Shown here: piece by piece, positions 1 to 5,981 of the stretch
Numbering within the stretch: the stretch's first letter is position 1
How the letters are laid out: each line of letters begins with the position of its first letter
Made by a program: the position numbers and the translations under genes
NCBI GenBank assembly: GCA_036524115.1
Contig: DATDCY010000344.1
Coordinates: forward strand, 1 to 14,491
From: a bacterium
GTDB taxonomy: Bacteria; JAUVQV01; DATDCY01
DNA length: 14,491 nucleotides
Direction: 5' to 3'
Notes under the pieces: generated by a model
The model's database searches: none
Told to the model about the DNA's origin: nothing
The model's input: only the letters and a program-made list of their open reading frames with translations

Positions 1-693
1 CCGGCGCTGCGCGAGCGCCCCGGCTGCGCGGCGGCGCCCTGCGCCGTCATTGCCGACGGCATCGACCTGGCCGAGGCCGACGCCGGCCTGGCGGCGGGCA
101 GGGACGACGCGCGCCGGCGGCTGGGCCTCTTCGCCACCGACCTGGCGATCGTCCACGTCGGTCCGCTGGACGCCGAAGCCGGCGTCGCCCACCTGCTGGC
201 CGCGTTCCACGCCCTCCTGCGGGAGACGCCGACGGCGCGGCTGCTCGTCGCGGGCGACGGCCCGGCGCGCCCGGCGCTCGAGGCGGCGGCTGCGGCACTG
301 CGACTGGGACCGTTCGCGCGTTTCCTCGGCACCCTGCCCTCCCCTTGGCCCCTCCTTGGGGCGACGGACGTCTTCGTGCTCCCCGGGGTGCGCCGCGGGG
401 TGCCGCTCGCCCTCCTCCAAGCCATGGCGGCCGGCTTGTCGATCGTCGCCGCGGACGGCGGCGGCGCCCCGGAGGTCGCGGGCGCCGGCCGTGGGGCGCT
501 GCTCGTCCAGCCTGGCGACTCCGGCGCCCTCGCCCGCGCCATCGCGGACCTCGCCGGGTCAACGGCGCGCCGCCGCGAGCTGGGTGCGCTGGCGCGAGAT
601 CGCGTCGCGACCGGGTACCGGATCGAGCGTTCCGCGGCGGCGCTGCAGGCCCTGTATGCCGAGGCGCTCGGAGGCCCCGCGTCGGGCGGCTGA
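1..693 (+). CDS. GT4-type glycosyltransferase-like protein, C-terminal part (5' partial)
   Basis: Frame 1 is open from the window edge to the TGA at 691-693, giving 230 visible residues without the N-terminus. The fold reads as the C-terminal nucleotide-sugar-binding half of a GT-B, GT4 (glycosyltransferase group 1) enzyme: a strand ending VHVG (codons 51-54), a helix followed by ARLLVAGDGP, then FLGTLP, TDVFVLPG, and the signature segment GVPLALLQAMAAGLSIVAADGGGAPEVA. These enzymes move sugars from nucleotide-sugars onto lipids, glycans or proteins. Several family residues are replaced. The usual GRL..KG phosphate-binding pair is Pro at codon 55 and Ala at codon 60, and the E-x7-E pair is Arg at codon 132 and Gln at codon 140. 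The protein may therefore be inactive or have altered chemistry. It ends 68 bp before def on the same strand. The fold is clear; substrate and activity are unknown. Confidence 0.8.
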   Translation, partial: PALRERPGCAAAPCAVIADGIDLAEADAGLAAGRDDARRRLGLFATDLAIVHVGPLDAEAGVAHLLAAFHALLRETPTARLLVAGDGPARPALEAAAAALRLGPFARFLGTLPSPWPLLGATDVFVLPGVRRGVPLALLQAMAAGLSIVAADGGGAPEVAGAGRGALLVQPGDSGALARAIADLAGSTARRRELGALARDRVATGYRIERSAAALQALYAEALGGPASGG

Positions 694-705
694 CGCTCCC
701 GGCGC

Positions 706-734
706 TTGCTTTTCCGGGGTGCGATCACTATCTT
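706..734 (+). promoter_or_regulatory. Possible weak sigma70-type promoter for def-fmt
   Basis: TTGCTT (706-711) and TATCTT (729-734) are separated by 17 bp in the gap between the glycosyltransferase and def. The -35 box matches the consensus at 3 of 6 positions and the -10 box at 4 of 6. Transcription would begin near 741 and leave a leader of about 20 nt before the def ribosome-binding site. Read-through from the upstream gene is equally possible. Confidence 0.3.
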
Positions 735-761
735 CTTCGCGGACTTCACAGGGGAACGACC

Positions 762-1280
762 GTGGCGATACGGACAATCCGCACCTGGCCCGACGAAGTG
801 CTGCGGCAGAAGGCGGCGCCCGTCGAGGACTTCGGCGACGAACTGCAGCGGCTCATCGACGACATGCTCGAGACCATGTACCACGCGCCCGGCGTCGGGC
901 TCGCCGCGCCGCAGGTCGGTGTCTCGAGGCGGCTGCTGGTCATCGACGTCTCGTCGAAGACGGACCCGCAGCAGGTCATCGTGCTCGCCAACCCCGAACT
1001 GGTGGAGGCCGACGAGCCCGTCGAGGCCGAGGAGGGGTGCCTGAGCGTCCCCGACTACTCGGCGAAGATCAAGCGCGCGCGCCGCGTCGCGGTCCGCGGC
1101 CACAACCGGCACGGGCACCCCGTGGAGGTGCGCGGCGAGGACCTGCTGGCACGGGCGCTGCAGCACGAGATCGACCACCTCGAGGGGATGCTCTTCATCG
1201 ACCGGCTCAGCCCGTACCGCCGCGAGATCGCAAAGAAGAAGCTCAAGAAGGCCCTCGCCGCCCGCGACGACGACGAGTAG
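762..1280 (+). CDS. def: Peptide deformylase
   Basis: This 172-residue cytoplasmic metalloenzyme removes the formyl group from the N-terminal methionine of new proteins. All three family motifs are intact: GVGLAAPQ (residues 44-51), EGCLS (91-95, with metal ligand Cys93) and HEIDH (135-139, with ligands His135 and His139 and catalytic Glu136). Length is normal for a bacterial deformylase. GTG at 762 is chosen as start because AGGGGA lies at 750-755, six bases upstream, and the protein then begins MAIRTIRTWPDEVLR, the usual family N-terminus. A longer upstream extension of the frame would run through the glycosyltransferase gene in another frame and is not credible. The lysine-rich tail (KKKLKKAL) is common in the family. 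fmt follows after 4 bp, pairing formyl addition with formyl removal. Confidence 0.97.
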   Translation: MAIRTIRTWPDEVLRQKAAPVEDFGDELQRLIDDMLETMYHAPGVGLAAPQVGVSRRLLVIDVSSKTDPQQVIVLANPELVEADEPVEAEEGCLSVPDYSAKIKRARRVAVRGHNRHGHPVEVRGEDLLARALQHEIDHLEGMLFIDRLSPYRREIAKKKLKKALAARDDDE

Positions 1281-1284
1281 CGCG

Positions 1285-2226
1285 ATGCGCGTCGTCTTCT
1301 GCGGGACGCCGGAGTTTGCCGTCCCGTCGCTCGCGGCGCTCGTGCGGCGCCACGACGTCGCCCTGGTGCTCACCCAACCCGACCGCCCCAAGGGACGCGG
1401 CCGCGAGATCGCGGAGCCGCCGGTCAAGGTGCTCGCGCGCGAGCGCGGCATCCCGGTGCTCCAGCCCGAGCGCCTCGACGAGGCGGTCCTGCGGCCGCGC
1501 CTCGAGGCCGCCGGGGCCGAGGCGGCGGTCGTCGTCGCCTACGGCCTCAAGGTCCCCGACTGGCTGCTCGCCTTCTTCCCGCGCGGAGCGATCAACGTCC
1601 ACGGGTCGCTGCTGCCGGCATACCGCGGCGCCGCGCCGGTGGCGCGCGCGATCATCAACGGGGACGCCGAGACCGGCGTGACGACGATGCTGCTGGCCTC
1701 GCGCATGGACGCAGGGCCGATCCTGATGCAGCGGCGCACGCCGATCGGTCCCGAGGAGACCGCGGGCGAGCTGGCGGCGCGCCTGGCCGCGCTGGGCGCG
1801 GATCTGCTCGCGGTGACGCTCGACGGCCTCGCCATGGGGACGGTGGCGCCGCGCGAGCAGGACGAGGCCCTCGCGACTCTCGCGCCGAAGCTCTCCAAGG
1901 AGGACGGGCTGATCGACTGGTCGCACCCCGCGCGGCGTATCGTGGACCTCGTGCGCGGCGTCAGCCCCTGGCCCGGGGGATACACGCGCCACGGCGGAAA
2001 GACTCTGAAGGTCTGGAAGGCCTCGGTGGCGGCACCGCCCGCGGGGGCCGCGCACGCGGCGCCCGGCACCGTGATCGCCGCGTCTCTCCACGAGGGCCTG
2101 CTCGTCGCTTGCGGCGCAGGCGAGGCGGTCGCCCTCCTCACCCTGCAGAGCGAGGGCAAGCGGCCGCTCTCCGCACCGGAGTTCATCCGGGGCCGCGCTG
2201 TGGCGGCCGGCGCCGTCTTCGCCTGA
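1285..2226 (+). CDS. fmt: Methionyl-tRNA formyltransferase
   Basis: This 313-residue enzyme transfers a formyl group from 10-formyl-tetrahydrofolate to Met-tRNA(fMet) in the cytoplasm, allowing initiation. The N-terminus MRVVFCGTPEFAVPSL is the standard Fmt opening. The folate-binding SLLPAYRGAAP loop is at residues 108-118. The catalytic triad of the formyltransferase fold is present as Asn104 and His106 (AINVHGS) and Asp142 (MDAGPI). The C-terminal tRNA-binding domain starts near residue 205 (LSKEDGLIDW, SPWPGGYT). Length matches the family. ATG at 1285 sits 4 bp after the def stop with no strong Shine-Dalgarno sequence of its own, so translation is probably coupled to def. Nothing unusual was seen. 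Confidence 0.97.
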   Translation: MRVVFCGTPEFAVPSLAALVRRHDVALVLTQPDRPKGRGREIAEPPVKVLARERGIPVLQPERLDEAVLRPRLEAAGAEAAVVVAYGLKVPDWLLAFFPRGAINVHGSLLPAYRGAAPVARAIINGDAETGVTTMLLASRMDAGPILMQRRTPIGPEETAGELAARLAALGADLLAVTLDGLAMGTVAPREQDEALATLAPKLSKEDGLIDWSHPARRIVDLVRGVSPWPGGYTRHGGKTLKVWKASVAAPPAGAAHAAPGTVIAASLHEGLLVACGAGEAVALLTLQSEGKRPLSAPEFIRGRAVAAGAVFA

Positions 2227-2245
2227 GTCCCCCGATCGCCCGCCC

Positions 2246-2261
2246 TGTGACGGCCGTCACC
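2246..2261. promoter_or_regulatory. CRP-like palindromic operator upstream of the small CxxCH gene
   Basis: TGTGA (2246-2250), six bases, then TCACC (2257-2261) matches the CRP/cAMP-receptor consensus TGTGA-N6-TCACA at 9 of 10 half-site positions. Its core GTGACGGCCGTCAC (2247-2260) is a perfect 14-bp palindrome. It lies 20 bp after fmt and 79 bp before the likely start of the small gene. A -10-like TAGACT at 2284-2289 would put transcription near 2296, so the site would be centred near -42, the position used by class II CRP activation. That geometry is inference because no good -35 box is visible. Confidence 0.4.
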
Positions 2262-2339
2262 GTGCGGCCGGGGCCCGCTCCCGTAGACTCATCCCGTCGG
2301 TCTTAGACGAAACCAATTCCAGACATGGGAGCGAGGCTC

Positions 2340-2567
2340 ATGCAGCAGATGCTCAGGATATTCGTCGTGCCGCCGCTGCTGACGCTGGCGCTTGTCGCCA
2401 GCACGCTCGTGTTGTACTCGAACTACCTGACGTTCAAGAGCCGGAAGACAACGTACGTGTTCAGCGATGCCTCGGAGGCGCAGCCGTGCGCCTTCTGCCA
2501 CAGCGGCTATTTCGCGCGCTCCTGGCGGAGGATCGCGGCCCTCAACGTCCGCCTCAGCAACTTCTGA
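2340..2567 (+). CDS. Small single-pass membrane protein with one CxxCH heme-type motif
   Basis: I do not recognise this 75-residue protein as a named family. It has a hydrophobic segment at about residues 7-26 ([19 protein letters not shown]), a short basic stretch (33-36), and CAFCH at 50-54, the covalent heme c attachment pattern. No second motif and no obvious distal ligand domain are seen. ATG at 2340 is preferred because GGGAG (2327-2331) lies eight bases upstream; an in-frame ATG at 2325 would give 80 residues. It is very likely coding: 70 of 75 codons end in G or C, like its neighbours. The last 14 bp overlap the end of hemB on the opposite strand. A heme-bearing membrane peptide would suit the adjoining heme and cytochrome c assembly genes. 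A Cys/His metal site is the alternative. The positive charges after the membrane segment leave topology uncertain. Confidence 0.7.
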   Translation: MQQMLRIFVVPPLLTLALVASTLVLYSNYLTFKSRKTTYVFSDASEAQPCAFCHSGYFARSWRRIAALNVRLSNF

Positions 2568-3531
2568 GCAGAGCCGCCGCCTCCTTGGCGTGGTAGGTGA
2601 GGATGAGGTCCGCGCCGGCGCGCTTGATCGAGGTCAGGATCTCCATCATCACGCGGTCGCCGTCGACCCAGCCCTTCGCCGCCGCCGCCTTGACCAGCGA
2701 GTACTCGCCGCTGACGTTGTAGGCCGCCACCGGCAGGTCGAACTCGGCGTGCACCGCCGAGATGATGTCGAGATACGAGAGCGCCGGCTTGACCATGACG
2801 ATGTCCGCGCCCTCCTCGATGTCGAGGCGCGTCTCGCGAATCGCCTCGATCCCGTTGCCCGGGTCCATCTGGTACGAGCGGCGGTCGCCGAACTGCGGCG
2901 TCGACTCCGCGGCCTCGCGGAAGGGGCCGTAGAAACCCGAGGCGTACTTGGCCGAGTAGGCCATGATCGGCACGTTCTGGAAGTGGTGCTCATCCAGCGC
3001 ATGCCGGATCGCGCCGACGCGCCCGTCCATCATGTCCGAGGGGGCGACCATGTCGGCGCCGGCGCGCGCGTGGCTCAGCGCCTCCTGGGCGAGGACCTTG
3101 AGCGTCGCGTCGTTGTCGACGTCGCCCCTGACGATGATGCCGCAGTGGCCGTGGTCGGTGTACTCGCAGAGGCAGACGTCGGTGATCACGACCAGCGAGG
3201 GCAGCTCGCGCTTGAGCGCCTCGATGGCGCGCTGCACCACGCCGTCGGCGCGGTGGGCGTGCGAGCCGACCGCGTCCTTCTCCTCCGGGATGCCGAAGAG
3301 GATCACCGCCGGCACGCCCAGTTCGTGCGCAGCCGCGGCCTCCTTCACGAGGTTCTCCTGCGAGAGCTGGAAGACCCCGGGCATGGAGGAGATCTCCTTG
3401 CGCACGCCGGCGCCGGGGACGACGAAGAGCGGATAGATGAAGTCCTTCGCGTTGACCTCGACCTCGCGGATCATGCCGCGCAGGGCCTCGGTGCGGCGCA
3501 GCCGCCGCGGGCGGTAGGCGGGGAAGTACAT
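2554..3531 (-). CDS. hemB: Delta-aminolevulinic acid dehydratase (porphobilinogen synthase)
   Basis: This 325-residue cytoplasmic enzyme condenses two 5-aminolevulinate molecules into porphobilinogen. Both active-site lysines are visible: Lys195 (AYSAKYAS) and the Schiff-base Lys248 (MVKPAL). The cysteines Cys120, Cys122 and Cys130 in [14 protein letters not shown] mark the zinc-dependent type. Other family blocks are DVDNDATL and YQMDPGN. Length is typical. The start has an excellent ribosome-binding site, AAAGGAGA at 3538-3545 on the minus strand, six bases from the ATG. It is the last gene of the minus-strand heme operon, 36 bp after hemD. Its 3' end overlaps the convergent small CxxCH gene by 14 bp, and no terminator with a U-tract is visible. 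Confidence 0.98.
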   Translation of the reverse strand: MYFPAYRPRRLRRTEALRGMIREVEVNAKDFIYPLFVVPGAGVRKEISSMPGVFQLSQENLVKEAAAAHELGVPAVILFGIPEEKDAVGSHAHRADGVVQRAIEALKRELPSLVVITDVCLCEYTDHGHCGIIVRGDVDNDATLKVLAQEALSHARAGADMVAPSDMMDGRVGAIRHALDEHHFQNVPIMAYSAKYASGFYGPFREAAESTPQFGDRRSYQMDPGNGIEAIRETRLDIEEGADIVMVKPALSYLDIISAVHAEFDLPVAAYNVSGEYSLVKAAAAKGWVDGDRVMMEILTSIKRAGADLILTYHAKEAAALLRSC

Positions 3532-3567
3532 GTGCGTTCTCCTTTCAGGCCGTGTCGGCCGGAAGCA

Positions 3568-4353
3568 TCATACGCCGGTGGTGAAATGCGCCTCGAGCGC
3601 GTCCGCGAGCGCCGGGATCGTCGCCGCGGGGGCGAGGACGTCGACGGGGAGGCCCGCCGCGCGGGCGTCGTTCGCCGTGACCGGGCCGATGCAGGCGACG
3701 ACGACGCGGCCGGCGATCGCGCCGACCTGCCCGGGCTCGAGCAGCGAGACGAAGCTCTTCACCGTCGAACCGCTGGTGAAGGTCACTGCGTCCAGGGTCC
3801 CGCCGGCCAGCAGCGCCCGCAGCTTCTCGCGGCCGGCGGGCGACGGGACCGTGCGGTAGACCGTCACCAGGTCCAGCGCCGCGCCCACGCGGCGCATCTC
3901 CTCGGGGATGACGTCGCGTCCCTCTTCGGCCCGCGGGAAGAGCACGCGCGCGCCGCGCCAGGCGCCCTCCGCGGCCTCCTGGATCAGCCCCTCGGCGCGG
4001 TAGACCGACGGCTGGAACTCCACGGCGAGCCCCGCCTCCTCGATCACCGCGCGGGTCTTCGGGCCGACGGCGCAGATGCGCACGCCGGCGAGGCACCAGA
4101 GGTCGCCGCGGCGCTCGCGCACCCGGCGCAGGAAGCATTCGACGGCGTTGGCGCTCGTGAAGATGAGCCAGTCGTAGCCGCCGGGCAGCTTGTCGATGGC
4201 GCGGTCGACGTCGTCCCAGGACGCGGGGGGGACGATCTCGATCGTCGGCACCTCGACGACGTTCGCGCCGCGCTCGCGCAGCAGCTTCGAGAACTCGCCC
4301 GCCTGCCCCGGCGCCCGGGTGACGAGCACGGTCCTGCCGGCGAGCCCGCTCAT
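3568..4353 (-). CDS. hemD: Uroporphyrinogen-III synthase
   Basis: This 261-residue enzyme closes hydroxymethylbilane with inversion of ring D to give uroporphyrinogen III. HemD is poorly conserved, but its landmarks are present: VLVTRAPGQAGEF near the N-terminus, DWLIFTSANAVECF, CAVGPKTRAVIEEAGL, LFPRAEEGRDVIPEEM, VYRTVP, DAVTFTSGSTVKSF and CIGPVTANDARAAGL, matching the two-domain fold. ATG at 4351-4353 is chosen because the conserved protein begins MSGLAGRTVLVTRAP there. A TTG 16 codons upstream (4401) lies inside the 127-bp repeat and would add repeat-encoded residues. The gene is free-standing, with no fused uroporphyrinogen methyltransferase (CobA) domain. It is separated from hemC by about 680 bp of palindromic DNA, only 20 bp of it non-repeat next to this start. 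Confidence 0.93.
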   Translation of the reverse strand: MSGLAGRTVLVTRAPGQAGEFSKLLRERGANVVEVPTIEIVPPASWDDVDRAIDKLPGGYDWLIFTSANAVECFLRRVRERRGDLWCLAGVRICAVGPKTRAVIEEAGLAVEFQPSVYRAEGLIQEAAEGAWRGARVLFPRAEEGRDVIPEEMRRVGAALDLVTVYRTVPSPAGREKLRALLAGGTLDAVTFTSGSTVKSFVSLLEPGQVGAIAGRVVVACIGPVTANDARAAGLPVDVLAPAATIPALADALEAHFTTGV

Positions 4354-4373
4354 GCGGCAACCACCGATACGGG

Positions 4374-4500
4374 GAGGCCGCTCAGAAGGGTCCAGATGCA
4401 AGGCGCGCGACGCAGCGGATGCTGAGGCGGGCTGGTGCCCGCCGCAGGCAGACGCGAGGAGCGCAACGCCGCAGATGGGCCCTTATCAGCGGCCGTCACG
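4374..4500. repeat. 127-bp palindromic repeat, copy 1
   Basis: This copy pairs with 4906-5032: equal length, 7 differences in 127 bases (about 94% identity), same orientation. The ends form an imperfect inverted repeat. Reading inward, GGCCGCTCAGAAGGG at the left faces the complement of CCCTTATCAGCGGCC at the right, with 18 of 23 terminal positions paired. The centre holds a perfect GGCGGGC/GCCCGCC stem with a 4-base loop (about 4425-4442). The whole unit can fold as one long hairpin. It encodes nothing credible and starts 20 bp upstream of hemD. It resembles a dispersed palindromic element of the REP or MITE kind; only two copies are visible here. Confidence 0.9.
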
Positions 4501-4507
4501 TCGGTGC

Positions 4508-4673
4508 GGGCCGCGGCCCGGGAGCGCCTGTTCACTTCCGTCTCGCCCTGAGCCCCCTGGCCCGCGTGAGCACTCATCAGCTGCTCGACTGTCAATGCGC
4601 CGGCCACACTCAGCGAGCACAGCATGCGGCCGGCGCATTATGACCGTTCACAGGCGCCCCCGGGCCACGGCCC
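4508..4673. repeat. Large inverted repeat (palindrome B) with nested 12-bp hairpin
   Basis: The outer arms 4508-4531 and 4650-4673 are reverse complements at 22 of 24 positions. Inside them AATGCGCCGGCC (4594-4605) and GGCCGGCGCATT (4628-4639) form a perfect 12-bp inverted repeat with a 22-base loop. About 60 bases of the left side (4532-4593) have no partner, so the structure is lopsided. No convincing gene is present and no U-tract follows the stems on either strand, so it is not an ordinary intrinsic terminator. It is different in sequence from the flanking 127-bp repeats. Confidence 0.75.
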
Positions 4674-4698
4674 TGTGACGAGGTTGGCCTGGGCCAGA

Positions 4699-4889
4699 GC
4701 GGGGGCGGGGCGGTGACGGGCGGACGCATGTGGAGCGCGAGGGCACCTGGGCGGCCGGGCCGGAGCGGCCCGAAGGGCGAAACGCATTGTTTGAGCCCGA
4801 AGGGCGAGTTATGCGTTTCGAGCGCAGGGCCGGACAGGCCCAGGTCGAGCGCGTAACTCAGCGGCCGCACGGCACCGCCACGCCCCCGC
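4699..4889. repeat. Large inverted repeat (palindrome C) centred on a structured stem-loop
   Basis: Nested arms pair across about 190 bp: 4699-4715 with 4873-4889 (16 of 17), ACCTGGGC 4745-4752 with 4838-4845 (8 of 8), and CGAAACGCAT 4778-4787 with 4811-4820 (10 of 10). The apex is GCCC-GAA-GGGC (4795-4805), preceded by GA and followed by GA, so tandem G-A pairs could stack beneath it. Two smaller hairpins, GGGCCG-GAG-CGGCCC (4757-4771) and GGGCC-GGACA-GGCCC (4827-4841), sit symmetrically on the two sides. The 11-mer GCCCGAAGGGC also occurs at 4768-4778. No coding signal is present. Confidence 0.8.
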
Positions 4890-4905
4890 GCCACTCGGTC
4901 ACGGA

Positions 4906-5032
4906 GAGGCCGCTCAGAAGGGTCCAGATGCAAGGAGTGCGACGCAGCGGATGCTGAGGCGGGCTCGTGCCCGCCGCAGGCAGGCGCGAGGAGCGCGACG
5001 CCGCCGATGGGCCGTTATCAGCGGCCGTCACG
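4906..5032. repeat. 127-bp palindromic repeat, copy 2
   Basis: This is the second copy of the element at 4374-4500, 532 bp away and in the same orientation, with the same terminal inverted repeats and central GGCGGGC/GCCCGCC stem. Its right end stops one base before the hemC stop codon (5034-5036). The two copies therefore reach from the end of hemC to just before the start of hemD and enclose palindromes B and C. The seven differences between copies are spread along the unit, which suggests some age since duplication or independent insertion. Confidence 0.9.
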
Positions 5033-5033
5033 G

Positions 5034-5981
5034 TCAGCGTGGCCCCCCGGTCTGGTAGACCTCGGCGAGGATCGCGCGGCCGCCGGCATCCAGGATGCGC
5101 TCGGCCAGCTCGCGGCCGACCGCCTCGGCCTGCTCCTTCGGCCCCTCGCCGCGGTCGCGGATGATCCGCTTCCCGTCGACGCTCCCGACCAGCCCCTCCA
5201 TCGTCACGCGCCCGCCCTCGAGGGTCGCGAGTCCCGCGATCGGCACCTGGCAGCCGCCCTCGAGCCGCGCCAGGAACGCGCGCTCCGCGGTCACGGCGAC
5301 CTGCGTCGGCTCATGGTGGAAGATCGCGATGCGCTCGAGCGTCAGCGCGTCATCCAGGCGCGCCTCCAGGCCGAGCGAGCCCTGGGCGATCGCCGGCAGG
5401 CTGACGCTGGCGGGGATGTACTGCGTGATGCGCTCCGCGAAGCCGAGGCGCCGCAGCCCGGCGGCCGCGAGGATCACGCCCTCGAGGCCCAGCTCCTCGA
5501 TCTTGCGCATCCGGGTCTCGACGTTGCCGCGGATCGAGACGATCTGCAGGTCCGGGCGCAGGTGCAGCAGCTGCGCCTGGCGCCGCAGGCTGCTCGTGCC
5601 GACCTTCGCGCCCGGCGGCAGCGTGTCGACGCTCCCGACCCGCCGCGAGACGAAGGCGTCGCGCACGTCCTCGCGCACGCCGGTGCCGGCGAGCACGAGC
5701 CCGGGGGCGCGCTGCGTCGGCACGTCCTTCATGCTGTGCACGGCCAGGTCCGCGCGCCCCTCGACGAGCGCCTGCTCGATCTCCTTGGTGAACAACCCCT
5801 TGCCGCCGACCTTGGCCAGCGGCACGTCCAGGATCTTGTCGCCCGTGGTCACGATCGGCACGAGCTCCACGGCGAGCCCCGGGTGCGCCTTCTCCAGCTC
5901 GGCCTTGACGTAATTGGCCTGCCAGAGCGCCAGCGCGCTCTTGCGCGTCGCGATCCGCAGCGGCCGGTCAGTGCGCGCCAT
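5034..5981 (-). CDS. hemC: Porphobilinogen deaminase (hydroxymethylbilane synthase)
   Basis: This 315-residue cytoplasmic enzyme links four porphobilinogens into hydroxymethylbilane. Visible landmarks are RIATRKSALALWQA (9-22), the catalytic aspartate Asp86 in HSMKDVPT, the substrate- and cofactor-binding arginines in GTSSLRRQAQL and SIRGNVETRM, and the dipyrromethane-anchoring Cys244 in LEGGCQVPIA. Length is normal. The block usually written PAxGQG reads PAIAQG here, a mild change. The ATG at 5979-5981 lies inside the end of hemA, giving a 14-bp overlap and probable translational coupling. The stop codon sits one base from the 127-bp repeat, so any transcript must pass through about 650 bases of palindromic DNA to reach hemD. 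Confidence 0.97.
   Translation of the reverse strand: MARTDRPLRIATRKSALALWQANYVKAELEKAHPGLAVELVPIVTTGDKILDVPLAKVGGKGLFTKEIEQALVEGRADLAVHSMKDVPTQRAPGLVLAGTGVREDVRDAFVSRRVGSVDTLPPGAKVGTSSLRRQAQLLHLRPDLQIVSIRGNVETRMRKIEELGLEGVILAAAGLRRLGFAERITQYIPASVSLPAIAQGSLGLEARLDDALTLERIAIFHHEPTQVAVTAERAFLARLEGGCQVPIAGLATLEGGRVTMEGLVGSVDGKRIIRDRGEGPKEQAEAVGRELAERILDAGGRAILAEVYQTGGPR

Noticed and set aside
1243-2091. A minus-strand open frame opposite fmt
   Set aside because: No recognisable domain, and it lies wholly within the well-supported fmt gene.
2524-2553. GGCGGA/TCCGCC inverted repeat at the end of hemB and the small gene as a terminator
   Set aside because: The stem is only 6 bp with an 18-base loop, it has no U-tract on either strand, and it lies within coding sequence.
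2467-4425. A 652-codon plus-strand open frame opposite hemB and hemD
   Set aside because: Antisense shadow with low-complexity composition; the minus strand carries complete hemB and hemD.
4594-4639. The perfect 12-bp hairpin as an intrinsic terminator between hemC and hemD
   Set aside because: No run of T follows the stem in either direction, and hemD and hemB downstream need transcription.
4350-4933. Two short minus-strand open frames in the palindrome block, 4350-4625 and 4610-4933
   Set aside because: They are read out of repeat sequence, the second begins with the same repeat-derived MHLDPSERP as the hemD extension, and neither has a ribosome-binding site or a domain.
4374-5032. Composite transposon formed by the two 127-bp repeats
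   Set aside because: No transposase or cargo gene lies between the copies, only other palindromes. The copies may have arrived separately.
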